DNA of 64,000 bases from Velocimicrobium porci (GCF_009696045.1 NZ_VUMT01000003.1:1-64000); one strand, 5' to 3'; counted from the first letter of the stretch, positions 45,271-53,506 are shown. Notes: generated by a model not told the origin, from the sequence alone. Program-made: numbers and translations.

Positions 45271-46566
45271 ATGAAAAAAAGCGTAAAAACCAAACTTGCA
45301 TTATTACTAACCCTTATACTAACCGTTCCAGCGATTGCGAAAGCAGACTGGGGCGGTTGGTATGATGGCAATACTTCCAACACGTGGTACGGAGATACCT
45401 ATCAGGCAGGAATTCCTGTGAATGGAATCGGACGTTATGGATATCAACCAGAAAACGACTCTTTTTACTGTTTTTTAGAGTCATCCTCCAACCCCAAATC
45501 GCAAGATTTTTTCAGTATTGAAGATTCTATTTGGGGAAAACCTGTTACTAAATTGTTTTATCTTATAATGGCGGACGATGATCCGTTCTATGCCGTATCA
45601 AGCAAAGGATTCTATGTCCCGGATAGTGTCACAGATTTGGATTCACTTGTTTTTCAGTGGGCTGATTTTCAAAATGTCTATTTATCAAAAGCACTTACTA
45701 AAATTCCTAAATATGCTTTTGCAGGATGTAAAAATGTAAAACAGCTTCAACTTCCAGATAAACTTAAAAAAATAAATGAAGGAGCATTTAGTTACTGCAC
45801 AAATTTAAAACAAATAAAAATACCAGAGAAGGTAACCATAATCGAAAAAAAAGCATTTGAAAATTGCAAAAACCTTACAAAAATATACCTGCCTGCTAGT
45901 GTAAAAACAATTGAAAAGAATGCATTTAAAGGTTGTGATAAACTAACCATCTATTGCCAAAAAGATTCCTATGCATACAAGTATGCGAAGAAAAACAAAA
46001 TAAAAACAAAACTACTTTCCAACAAAACAGTAAAAGCAACACAAATTACAAATCTTCCAAAATCAATTACGGTAGGGACTCAGGAAACATATCTTTTGTT
46101 CCCATTTGTAGAGCCCTTTTATGCAACAAATCAGAACCTTGCTTATATCAGTGAAGATCCTTCGATTGCAGAAGTAAATCAAAATGGAAAGGTAGAGGGA
46201 AAGAAAAAAGGAGAAACTACCATTACCGTTATGACAACAGACGGAAGTCATCTTGAAAAGAAAGTAAAAGTAACGGTAAAAAAAGGAGAAATTGCCTTAA
46301 ATCCATACTTCTCTCTTTATCAGTTGGAAAAAGGGACAACAGAGTTTAATGTAGATGCTATGTTGTATAATAGAAATCCGAAGGCAACTTACCAAATTGA
46401 AAGTAGTGATTCTAAGATTGCTACTGCAAAAATAGAAAAAGGAACATTAAAAGTAACTGCAAAAAAACAAGGGAATGCTGTCTTTGTGGTTACTGAGAAA
46501 AAGGGGAAAACAAAAAATGAAATTGGATCGTTCCCAATTAGTGTCGATACAAATAAGAAATTTTAA
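45271..46566 (+). CDS. Secreted LRR/Ig-like protein, copy 3
   Basis: The 431-aa paralog is a mosaic: N-terminal third as in copy 2, LRR block as in copy 1 (KYAFAGCKNVKQLQLPDKLKKINEGAFSYC), Ig-like domain with its own substitutions (VGTQETYLLFPFVEPF, YISEDPS), and the second beta domain as in copy 4 (KKGEIALNPYFSLYQLEKG), ending SVDTNKKF as in copies 1 and 4. Signal peptide identical. Intact dyad promoter upstream. Confidence 0.85.
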   Translation: MKKSVKTKLALLLTLILTVPAIAKADWGGWYDGNTSNTWYGDTYQAGIPVNGIGRYGYQPENDSFYCFLESSSNPKSQDFFSIEDSIWGKPVTKLFYLIMADDDPFYAVSSKGFYVPDSVTDLDSLVFQWADFQNVYLSKALTKIPKYAFAGCKNVKQLQLPDKLKKINEGAFSYCTNLKQIKIPEKVTIIEKKAFENCKNLTKIYLPASVKTIEKNAFKGCDKLTIYCQKDSYAYKYAKKNKIKTKLLSNKTVKATQITNLPKSITVGTQETYLLFPFVEPFYATNQNLAYISEDPSIAEVNQNGKVEGKKKGETTITVMTTDGSHLEKKVKVTVKKGEIALNPYFSLYQLEKGTTEFNVDAMLYNRNPKATYQIESSDSKIATAKIEKGTLKVTAKKQGNAVFVVTEKKGKTKNEIGSFPISVDTNKKF

Positions 46567-46572
46567 TTTTTT

Positions 46573-46612
46573 CAGGGGCTGTTGCACGAAGTAATTCATG
46601 CAACAGCCCCTG
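46573..46612. repeat. Hairpin repeat after LRR copy 3
   Basis: The same 18-bp stem as at 43585, with one G-to-A change in the right arm that leaves a G-U pair in RNA. Confidence 0.7.
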
Positions 46613-46670
46613 AATCCACATTGATTCCAAAACTTTTGTTCATTATCATGGCTATATCTTATTTTAAAAA

Positions 46671-46710
46671 CAGAGTCCAAAAAACTAAAAGTTTTTTGGA
46701 CTCTGCTTTT
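46671..46710. terminator. Bidirectional terminator
   Basis: CAGAGTCCAAAAAACT (46671-46686) pairs perfectly with AGTTTTTTGGACTCTG (46690-46705), with T-runs on both strands. It serves LRR copy 3 and the minus-strand gene at 46763-46945. Confidence 0.85.
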
Positions 46711-46762
46711 TCAAGACTACCCGATGATAATTCACTTGCAAATGAACTGAACAGGTCTGTCG

Positions 46763-46945
46763 TTACAATTTTTGCACCTTTTTTTCTAACAAGCGCAATT
46801 CATTTTTATTAACGCTCAATTCCCCCATTGGCAAATAAATCGAATCCTCTTCTTTTAGCATATCTTCTTCCTGAAACAACTCTAACATTTCCCTAATATA
46901 TCCTTGAATCACTTGTTTCTCCTTTGTACTTAATATGTTCATCAT
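46763..46945 (-). CDS. Small protein divergent from the holin gene
   Basis: A 60-aa, charged helical protein: MMNILSTKEKQVIQGYIREM, then EDMLKEEDSIYLPMGELSVN and a basic tail. ATG 46945 is chosen because GGGAGG lies about 11 nt upstream and a consensus promoter (46985-47013) lies just beyond; a longer frame to 47122 would run through that promoter. Possibly a small regulator of the adjacent holin/propeller genes, as inferred from divergence. No HTH is obvious. Confidence 0.5.
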   Translation of the reverse strand: MMNILSTKEKQVIQGYIREMLELFQEEDMLKEEDSIYLPMGELSVNKNELRLLEKKVQKL

Positions 46946-46984
46946 ATTTCCTATAGCCTCCCAAATGTATTTTATTGTACTACC

Positions 46985-47013
46985 ATTATATAGAACATAT
47001 GTTTTTATGTCAA
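46985..47013 (-). promoter_or_regulatory. Consensus promoter of the 60-aa gene
   Basis: Minus strand TTGACA (47008-47013), 17-nt spacer, TATAAT (46985-46990). Confidence 0.85.
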
Positions 47014-47024
47014 GAAGAAAATGG

Positions 47025-47055
47025 TTGCATTGGTAATATTTTAGTGATATCATTA
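47025..47055 (+). promoter_or_regulatory. Holin promoter with TAGTGATATCATTA operator
   Basis: TTGCAT (47025-47030), 17-nt spacer, TATCAT (47048-47053). The 14-mer TAGTGATATCATTA (47042-47055), with the palindrome TGATATCA at its core, covers the -10. The identical 14-mer sits in the promoter at 47441-47469. Confidence 0.6.
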
Positions 47056-47090
47056 ATATATCATTAACAAAAAAACGAAAGGAGACTTCT

Positions 47091-47438
47091 ATGAAACTCA
47101 TATTATTTGGAGAATGGGACAATTCGTTTCAAATCTTACTTCTTTTGATGGTGTTTGACTATGTATCCGGTGTTTTAACTGCACTCTATAAAAAAGAATT
47201 TCGTTCCAATATTGGATACAAAGGAATTATAAAAAAAGTTGGAATGTTACTTTGTATTGCTGTATCCAGTCAAATTGATTCTTTACGCTTATATGATGGG
47301 GATATCTGTACTCGATCCGTGATTTTACTTTTCTTCAGTATCAATGAGATTTTGAGTATTTTCGAGAATTTAAACAAAATTGGAGTGACGATTCCTAATT
47401 CTATTTTGGAAGAAATCAAAAAAAAGTTACAAAAATAG
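47091..47438 (+). CDS. TcdE/phage-type holin
   Basis: The 115-aa membrane protein begins MKLILFGEWDNSFQILLLLMVFDYVSGVLTAL: the FDYVSGVL motif after the first TM helix, then SNIGYKGIIKKVGMLLCIA, is characteristic of the phage_holin_4/TcdE-Utx family. Such holins make membrane lesions for endolysin release or, in Clostridioides, help export toxins that lack signal peptides. No endolysin or phage genes are nearby. AAAGGAG precedes ATG 47091. The next gene encodes a protein without signal peptide and shares its operator. Confidence 0.88.
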   Translation: MKLILFGEWDNSFQILLLLMVFDYVSGVLTALYKKEFRSNIGYKGIIKKVGMLLCIAVSSQIDSLRLYDGDICTRSVILLFFSINEILSIFENLNKIGVTIPNSILEEIKKKLQK

Positions 47439-47440
47439 TA

Positions 47441-47469
47441 TTGACATAGTGATATCATTATGATATATT
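47441..47469 (+). promoter_or_regulatory. Promoter of propeller gene with the same operator
   Basis: TTGACA (47441-47446), 17-nt spacer, TATATT (47464-47469). TAGTGATATCATTA (47447-47460) fills the spacer, so a bound repressor would block RNA polymerase. Confidence 0.7.
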
Positions 47470-47527
47470 ATAAGCACGCTAGCGAATATAAAACAAATGA
47501 AATCAAAACACAAAGGAGATTTTTAAA

Positions 47528-48412
47528 ATGGATAAAAAATTTAAGCAATATACACTTACTTTACAAAAGATTAGAGATGTGGGAGATACAAAAGTTGGAC
47601 AGGAAACAAACTTTGGTTGTATTGCAATCAATGGAAAGAAGGCATACTGTATTAAAACAAACACAGCAAATACAAGCAGCGATTTATTTTATTATTCAGA
47701 TTATTCCAATACAAAGGTAAGTCCTAAACAAGTAGTAATTAAAAATAAACTGGGTCATGGAAATGGTGTTGCTTATTATAACAATGCTTTATGGGTTGCC
47801 ACTAGAACGAAAAATATCGTAAAAATTGATTTAAATGATAATTATAAACGATATACGTTTGCTCCCTCTTCTGGTGATGTCAGTGTATCTGGAATAACAC
47901 ACTTTCATGATGATACATTTATTGTTAAAACGGGTAGCGGTAATTATAATGGCGAAAAATATATCGAATATAAAGTAATTACATTTGGTAAAGACAAAAA
48001 ATATTCTTTTGATGGTACTAAACCTATCAAAGTAATTAATCCGAAGTATGATAACTTATTTAGAGTTCCTCAAGATATCTGCTATCACAATGGAAATCTG
48101 TATATTATTTTAGGAAAAAGAGAGAATCCAAATGACCCAAAATCTCCAATTAAAGAAAATGCTATTTTAGTTGTCGATTTAAGCAATAGACATACTGTCA
48201 CAAAAGGGTTGGAAGGAAACATAGCTAAGGATTCTTACCCGGAATACTTTTACCCACAGGAAATTCTTGTTGTCAAGAAAAAAACTCATACTAGTTATGA
48301 GTTAGAATCTCTTGATTTTGACTCCAACGGAAACATGATTGTAGCGGCAAATATTGTTGGAAACGGAGATCATGATTCTATCTTAAAAGTTACAAAAAAG
48401 ACAGCAATGTAG
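47528..48412 (+). CDS. Beta-propeller-like protein without signal peptide
   Basis: A 294-aa protein made of repeated short beta-strand units with N-G-N turns (HGNGVAYYNNALWVATRTKNIVKID, DICYHNGNLYIILGKREN, LDFDSNGNMIVAANIVGNG), like a five- or six-bladed propeller of the NHL/SMP type. There is no signal peptide or TM segment. It lies 89 nt after the holin gene and has its own promoter with the same operator. Partial copies of its 3' end precede LRR copies 1 and 3. Enzymatic or lectin function cannot be told. Confidence 0.6.
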   Translation: MDKKFKQYTLTLQKIRDVGDTKVGQETNFGCIAINGKKAYCIKTNTANTSSDLFYYSDYSNTKVSPKQVVIKNKLGHGNGVAYYNNALWVATRTKNIVKIDLNDNYKRYTFAPSSGDVSVSGITHFHDDTFIVKTGSGNYNGEKYIEYKVITFGKDKKYSFDGTKPIKVINPKYDNLFRVPQDICYHNGNLYIILGKRENPNDPKSPIKENAILVVDLSNRHTVTKGLEGNIAKDSYPEYFYPQEILVVKKKTHTSYELESLDFDSNGNMIVAANIVGNGDHDSILKVTKKTAM

Positions 48413-48425
48413 AAATTACTCTTTC

Positions 48426-48487
48426 TTTTCTATTATTTGTAATAAACAACCATATTTGTTATACTATTAATTACAAATAATAGAAAA
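48426..48487 (+). promoter_or_regulatory. Dyad-flanked promoter of LRR gene 4
   Basis: The same 18-bp arms, TTGTAA -35 and TATACT -10 as at 42206-42267, immediately after the propeller gene stop. Confidence 0.6.
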
Positions 48488-48502
48488 GGAGTAAACAAGA
48501 AA

Positions 48503-49792
48503 ATGAAAAAAAGCGTAAAAACCAAACTTGCATTATTACTAACCCTTATACTAACCGTTCCAGCGATTGCGAAAGCAGACTGGGGCGGTTGGTATGATGG
48601 CAATACTTCCAACACGTGGTACGGAGATACCGAGCAGGGCAGAATTTCTGTGAATGGAATCGGACGTTATGAATATCGCCCAGAAAACGACTCTTTTTAT
48701 TGTTTTTTAGAGTCATCCTCCAGTCAAAAATCGCAAGATTTTCTCATTATTGAAGATTCTATCTTTGGAAAACCAGTTACCGGATTATTTTATCTTGTAG
48801 ACGATCCATCGTTCTATACGGTACCAAGTAAAGGATTCTATGTTCCAGATAGTGTTACAAACTTAGAAATAACCGTTTTTGAATCAGCACAATTTCAAAA
48901 TATCTATTTATCAAATGCTCTAACTATGATTTCAAAAGGCGCTTTTAGGTTTTGTGAAAATTTAAGTCAAATCCAACTTCCAAGCAATATTAAAACAATT
49001 TGTCAAGATGCTTTTATTCTTTGTACAAGTTTGAAAGAAATAAAAATCCCAAATAAAGTAAAAACAATACAAAAGAATGCTTTTAAAAATTGCAAAAACC
49101 TTACAAAAATATACCTGCCTGCTAGTGTAAAAACAATTGAAAAAAATGTTTTTACAGGTTGTGATAAACTAACCATCTATTGCGAAAAAGATTCCTATGC
49201 ATACAAGTATGCGAAGAGAAACAAAATAAAAACAAAATTGCTTTCCAACAAAACAGTAAAAGCAACACAAATTACAAATCTGCCAAAATCAATTACGGTA
49301 GAGACTCACGAATCTTATCTTTTGTTCCCATTTATAGAACCATTTTATGCAACCAACCAAAAACTAGCCTATATCAGTGATGACCCTTCCATTGCAGAAG
49401 TGAATCAAAACGGAAAAGTTGATGGAAAGAAAAAAGGTGAAACTACCATTACCGTTATGACAACAGACGGAAGTCATCTTGAAAAGCAAGTAAAAGTAAC
49501 CGTAAAAAAAGGAGAAATTGCTTTAAATCCATACTTTTCTCTTTACCAGTTGGAAAAAGGTACAACAGAATTTAATGTTGATGCTATGTTGTACAATCGA
49601 AATGAAAAAGCAACTTACCAAATCGAAAGCAGCGATTCTTCTATTGCTACCGCAAAAATAGAAAATGGAACATTAAAAGTAACTGCAAAAAAACAAGGGA
49701 ATGCTGTCTTTGTTGTTACTGAGAAAAAGGGGAAAACAAAAAATGAAATTGGATCGTTCCCAATTAGTGTCGATACAAATAAGAAATTTTAA
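48503..49792 (+). CDS. Secreted LRR/Ig-like protein, copy 4
   Basis: The 429-aa paralog has the most divergent LRR block of the four (MISKGAFRFCENLSQIQLPSN, TICQDAFILCTSLKEIKIPN), while the signal peptide, final LRR (NLTKIYLPASVKTIEKNVF), Ig-like domain and C-terminus are nearly identical to the others. Variation is therefore concentrated in the presumed ligand-binding repeats and residues 60-130. Secreted, no anchor motif. Confidence 0.85.
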   Translation: MKKSVKTKLALLLTLILTVPAIAKADWGGWYDGNTSNTWYGDTEQGRISVNGIGRYEYRPENDSFYCFLESSSSQKSQDFLIIEDSIFGKPVTGLFYLVDDPSFYTVPSKGFYVPDSVTNLEITVFESAQFQNIYLSNALTMISKGAFRFCENLSQIQLPSNIKTICQDAFILCTSLKEIKIPNKVKTIQKNAFKNCKNLTKIYLPASVKTIEKNVFTGCDKLTIYCEKDSYAYKYAKRNKIKTKLLSNKTVKATQITNLPKSITVETHESYLLFPFIEPFYATNQKLAYISDDPSIAEVNQNGKVDGKKKGETTITVMTTDGSHLEKQVKVTVKKGEIALNPYFSLYQLEKGTTEFNVDAMLYNRNEKATYQIESSDSSIATAKIENGTLKVTAKKQGNAVFVVTEKKGKTKNEIGSFPISVDTNKKF

Positions 49793-49798
49793 TTTTTT

Positions 49799-49838
49799 CA
49801 GGGGCTGTTGCACGAAGTACTTCGTGCAACAGCCTCTG
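49799..49838. repeat. Hairpin repeat after LRR copy 4
   Basis: The same stem as at 43585, with a GTAC loop and one C-to-T change in the right arm. Confidence 0.7.
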
Positions 49839-49995
49839 AATCCACAAACGTTACAATATTCCTTGCAAACGATAATTGTAAAAATTTTCTCGCCTTTTTT
49901 CCTATCGACAAGATTTAACACTTGCGATATAATGAGAATAGAATATTGTAATTTTTTTTAGTATTAAGGTCATTATCAGGAAAGGAGGTTTTTTC

Positions 49996-51273
49996 ATGAT
50001 ACAAGCTGTTTATAATCATTTGCTTACTTGCTATTCACCAAAGCAGACAGCTGCTTCGAACAATACACACAAACGGAGCGAACTCAGAAGAATTTATAAT
50101 CATATAATTAAGGTGAATAAAAATGCACCTTTGTACCGTATTAGCATGTCTGATGATAGTCAGCTATTTGCAATTGGTCTAAAAGAAGCATCCATGGAGT
50201 TAAATAACGTACTGTCTTCTTTCATACAACCTGACAATAACCCATTTGATGCAATCAATGCACACTCAAGTAATCCTGAAATAGCCTCTGTCAGTCTGCT
50301 AAATGACGACACCGAGAATTTACCTGAATCTTTTACATTGGAAATTGCTAACCTGGCAAAATCCCAGATTAATTCCAGTATTGAAGTACCAATAAAAGGT
50401 TATCGGCCAAAGTCTGGTTCCTATCGTTTTATTGCCAAAATAGACGATGAACAATATGAATTTCAATTTAAAGCAACTCCCGATGATGATAACCAAAAGA
50501 TTCTTGCAAATTTATCAGATTTAATAAATAAAGCAGACATCGGTTTAAGTTCTTTTATCCACGAGGTTGATTCCTCCCACATAGAACTTCATATAACTTC
50601 AAACGAAACTGGTGATTGGGGAGAAAAATTATTTGAGTTACGAGATACGGATTCTCCTGCAAATCAAATTGGGCTTGTAGAATACTATGGATTAAATAAC
50701 ATAGTTCAGAATTCTTCAAATGCTTCTTTTTCAATTAATGGTGAGAAAAAAGAAGCCACAAACAACCAGCTCATATTAAATCGCTGTCTAAAACTTAATC
50801 TTTCTGCACCAACCGATGAACCAGTTAAAATTGGTTATATTCCAGACAGCAAAAAGATACTTTCTTCGGTAGAACAATTTACCGATACATACAATCATAT
50901 CATTCAACTTGCAAGGGAATATCCATCACACCAGGGAATGTCCAGAAAATTGATTCAGGAAATAAAGCATAGTCTTACACCATTCAAAAATGATTTAGAA
51001 TCCTGTGGTATTGAATGGAACGAAAAAAATCAACTTACAATTGATAAGTCTTTAGCAAGACAGGCGATTGAAGAAGGAGATATGCAGAAGCTTTTTTCTA
51101 AAGCCTCCTCCCTCGTTTCATCATTAATGAAAAAATCGGCTTATATTACAATTAATCCGATCGATTATGTAGATAAAACATTAATTACTTATCCGAACTT
51201 TCAAAAGCCCGGAATCAATCACCCATATGCTTCTTCTATCTACGGCGGATTATTATTTAATTATTACTGTTAA
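49996..51273 (+). CDS. FliD-like filament-cap protein (orphan)
   Basis: A 425-aa protein with the FliD (HAP2) layout: SFTLEIANLAKSQINSS near 105, ASFSINGEKKEATNNQLILN and LKLNLSAPTDEPVKIGYIPD in the middle (the G-tl-L...T...pv-v pattern of FliD), FTDTYNHIIQLA after it, and a C-terminal helical part. It lacks the usual start of FliD and no other flagellar gene is in the window. It may be the cap or hook-associated protein of a flagellum encoded elsewhere, or a FliD-derived secreted protein. AAAGGAGG precedes ATG 49996. Confidence 0.6.
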   Translation: MIQAVYNHLLTCYSPKQTAASNNTHKRSELRRIYNHIIKVNKNAPLYRISMSDDSQLFAIGLKEASMELNNVLSSFIQPDNNPFDAINAHSSNPEIASVSLLNDDTENLPESFTLEIANLAKSQINSSIEVPIKGYRPKSGSYRFIAKIDDEQYEFQFKATPDDDNQKILANLSDLINKADIGLSSFIHEVDSSHIELHITSNETGDWGEKLFELRDTDSPANQIGLVEYYGLNNIVQNSSNASFSINGEKKEATNNQLILNRCLKLNLSAPTDEPVKIGYIPDSKKILSSVEQFTDTYNHIIQLAREYPSHQGMSRKLIQEIKHSLTPFKNDLESCGIEWNEKNQLTIDKSLARQAIEEGDMQKLFSKASSLVSSLMKKSAYITINPIDYVDKTLITYPNFQKPGINHPYASSIYGGLLFNYYC

Positions 51274-51301
51274 CTTTTTTGTTATTTAAAAATCATAAGA
51301 T

Positions 51302-51346
51302 AAGACATAGGAATTTCAAATAAAACAAATTCCTATGTCTTATTTA
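51302..51346. terminator. Bidirectional terminator
   Basis: AAGACATAGGAATT (51302-51315) and AATTCCTATGTCTT (51328-51341), perfect arms, T-rich on the plus side. It separates the convergent FliD-like and response-regulator genes. Confidence 0.8.
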
Positions 51347-51358
51347 TTTCTGATAACT

Positions 51359-52945
51359 TTACTTGTCCGTTTTCTTCTTTTCTTTTTTTCCCACATTCAA
51401 AAATTCACTTGGGGAATACCCCTCTATCTTCTTAAAAATTCGGCTAAAATAATTTGGATCATTATAACCGACCTTAAAGCACACTTCCTTAATCGTCTGC
51501 TTTCCTTCCATAAGAAGTCCCTTAGCCACATCCATACGGTAATTGGTCAGCCATTCGATATAATTTTTTCCTGTTTCTTCTTTAAAAACCTTACTAAAAT
51601 GCTGTGGTGTCACTCCAACATAACTTGAAATTTCCTCTAGGCTAATTGGTTCCATATAGTATTCTTCCATATATCGGATTGCATTTCGAACACCCTCGGA
51701 TTTTTTCCCAATACGATTGGAATGGACAGAATTAATAATAAATTCAAACTTCTGATATGCCCACATCTCAATTTTATCAAGCGAAATCGTTTTAACCTCT
51801 TCAAATGTTTTCCCATAATTGATGTAATCGATAGAATCCCTTCCGTCCACCTTTGCTTCATGTCCCGCCAGCACAATAAGCTCAAAAATACGATTTCTTC
51901 TCACCTCCTCCTGTAATGGACGAAGCATGTCTAAAAGCTCAGCAAATGTATCAACCGCACTCGCATTTCCAAATCGTACATTTTTTAGCACCTCTGTTTC
52001 CAGCTTAATATACTCTTCATGGGAAATATCAACATGCTCAATATCCCGGATTCGGACAACATTATGTACACCCTTATATCTCAAGCACCGGACAGCCTCT
52101 TCATAAGAATGATGAATATTTCTTAATTTTTGCTGACTTCCAACACCAATTGACACGTTAATCATAAACGTATCTTTTAAAGAAACAATAATGTGTGCTG
52201 CCAATTTAATATCTGACATGGAAGATTCCGAAAGTTCTTCTTTATCATTGCTTACTAAAACTAAAATCCGGTTAATAATCCTAGGTCCGACAACACATAC
52301 ATTATGTTGCGATATAATCTCTTTTAAATGCCGATATAAAATATCGTCATCCCGTTTTAAATTAATTGGACTATTCGATTCTTGGGAATCAATCTCAATA
52401 TTTAAAATATAACCCGAATCGCCAAGACCAAGTAAATCACGATAACGATTCATTAAACCACTAAAATCACTATTAAATAATGTAGAATAAATGAAGCTAT
52501 ACTCCACATATTTATTTGCCTCGTCAATCCGCATCCCCTGTTCTTTTACAACTTCCTGCTCTCTTGTAATCAAACGGTGCCGCCTCATTGCCCTCTCAAT
52601 TGCTGCCACTAAACTATTTTCATTAACAGGTTTTAATAAATAATCTACAGCTAAAAGCTGAAGTGCCTCTCGAACAAACTCAAAATAATCACAAGATGAT
52701 ATAAAAATAAATTGAGTAAATGGAGAAAATCCCCGAATTTGTTTTCCAAGCTCTAAACCATTAATCCCAGATACATTAACAGCCATAATCACAACAGCTA
52801 CTTTTTCTTTATAAATGGATTCAATCATTCCAGAAAAATGATCTTCATAAATTACCGTATGTACTCCTTTTATCCTTTTTTTAATCATCTGTTCAATTAT
52901 TTTTGCATGCTCTTTATCATTATCTGCAATAATAATCCGTTCCAT
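51359..52945 (-). CDS. YesN-type response regulator (REC + AraC HTH)
   Basis: The 528-aa protein has a receiver domain at 1-120 (IIADNDKEHAKIIEQM start; phosphoacceptor region VVIMAVNVSGINGLELGKQ, where the usual MDI reads MAV, so the acceptor Asp appears substituted; Lys in DYLLKPV). A long middle domain (about 150-400) follows, and a C-terminal AraC double HTH (EISSYVGVTPQHFSKVFKEETGKNYIEWLTNYRM, KEVCFKVGYNDPNYFSRIFKK). No histidine kinase gene adjoins. It may be a kinase-independent regulator if the acceptor Asp is truly lost. Confidence 0.85.
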   Translation of the reverse strand: MERIIIADNDKEHAKIIEQMIKKRIKGVHTVIYEDHFSGMIESIYKEKVAVVIMAVNVSGINGLELGKQIRGFSPFTQFIFISSCDYFEFVREALQLLAVDYLLKPVNENSLVAAIERAMRRHRLITREQEVVKEQGMRIDEANKYVEYSFIYSTLFNSDFSGLMNRYRDLLGLGDSGYILNIEIDSQESNSPINLKRDDDILYRHLKEIISQHNVCVVGPRIINRILVLVSNDKEELSESSMSDIKLAAHIIVSLKDTFMINVSIGVGSQQKLRNIHHSYEEAVRCLRYKGVHNVVRIRDIEHVDISHEEYIKLETEVLKNVRFGNASAVDTFAELLDMLRPLQEEVRRNRIFELIVLAGHEAKVDGRDSIDYINYGKTFEEVKTISLDKIEMWAYQKFEFIINSVHSNRIGKKSEGVRNAIRYMEEYYMEPISLEEISSYVGVTPQHFSKVFKEETGKNYIEWLTNYRMDVAKGLLMEGKQTIKEVCFKVGYNDPNYFSRIFKKIEGYSPSEFLNVGKKEKKKTDK

Positions 52946-52966
52946 ACTAAATTCCTTTCCCTAATT

Positions 52967-53458
52967 TTATTCAACTGACCTATTAATCCGTTCGATTATC
53001 ACTTTTCCTAAATAACCTATTATAATTCCGGTTCCAATCCCTGAAATCGCAAGAATTGGAAAATAATATATAATTCGTGCTGTTCCAACAAGGAAACCAG
53101 CCACTACAATTTGCCCCACATTATGAAAAAATCCTCCAAGTACACTGACTCCAATAACAGAAAATTTTTTCATTCTTTTTCCTAGCAGCATCGCGCCAAA
53201 ACTTAACATTCCACCCGCTATACTATAAAGCATACTAAATAAATTGCTAAATGTAAATCCTACTAAAACAATCCTAACAATCGAAATGTAAAATGCTTCT
53301 TTTTCTCCTAAAAGATACAATGCGGTAACAACTACCAAATTGGCAATTCCCAATTTTACACCTGGTATCCCTATATGAAATGGAATAATTGCCTCAATAT
53401 AACTAAAAATAAATGCCAATGCTATCATCATACCATTTCGTGCAATTCTTCCTGTCAT
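52967..53458 (-). CDS. Gx transporter family protein (heptaprenyl diphosphate synthase component I-like)
   Basis: A 163-aa membrane protein with five hydrophobic helices and the family pattern ARNGMMIALAFIFSYIEAIIP, PGVKLGIANLVVVTALYLLG and SIAGGMLSFGAMLLGK. Members are S-component-like transporters often beside NusG-II proteins and flavin-transfer genes. The substrate is unknown. ATG 53458 is preferred: GGAG lies 8 nt upstream, and the family's usual N-terminus starts here. Confidence 0.8.
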   Translation of the reverse strand: MTGRIARNGMMIALAFIFSYIEAIIPFHIGIPGVKLGIANLVVVTALYLLGEKEAFYISIVRIVLVGFTFSNLFSMLYSIAGGMLSFGAMLLGKRMKKFSVIGVSVLGGFFHNVGQIVVAGFLVGTARIIYYFPILAISGIGTGIIIGYLGKVIIERINRSVE

Positions 53459-53506
53459 CTCTTTTTCTCCATTCTCTTTGTATTTATTTTTTTGAAGCAA
53501 AAGCTA

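Noticed and set aside
46582..46812. 76-codon plus-strand frame after LRR copy 3
   Set aside because: It starts inside the hairpin repeat, runs through the bidirectional terminator and lacks an RBS.
47091..47438. A prophage around the holin
   Set aside because: No integrase, capsid, tail, terminase or endolysin gene is near the holin; the integrase at 6.4 kb belongs to another element.
42283..49838. CRISPR or phage-receptor cassette reading of the repeats
   Set aside because: The repeats are whole coding genes with promoters; no short regularly spaced repeats or cas genes occur anywhere in the window.
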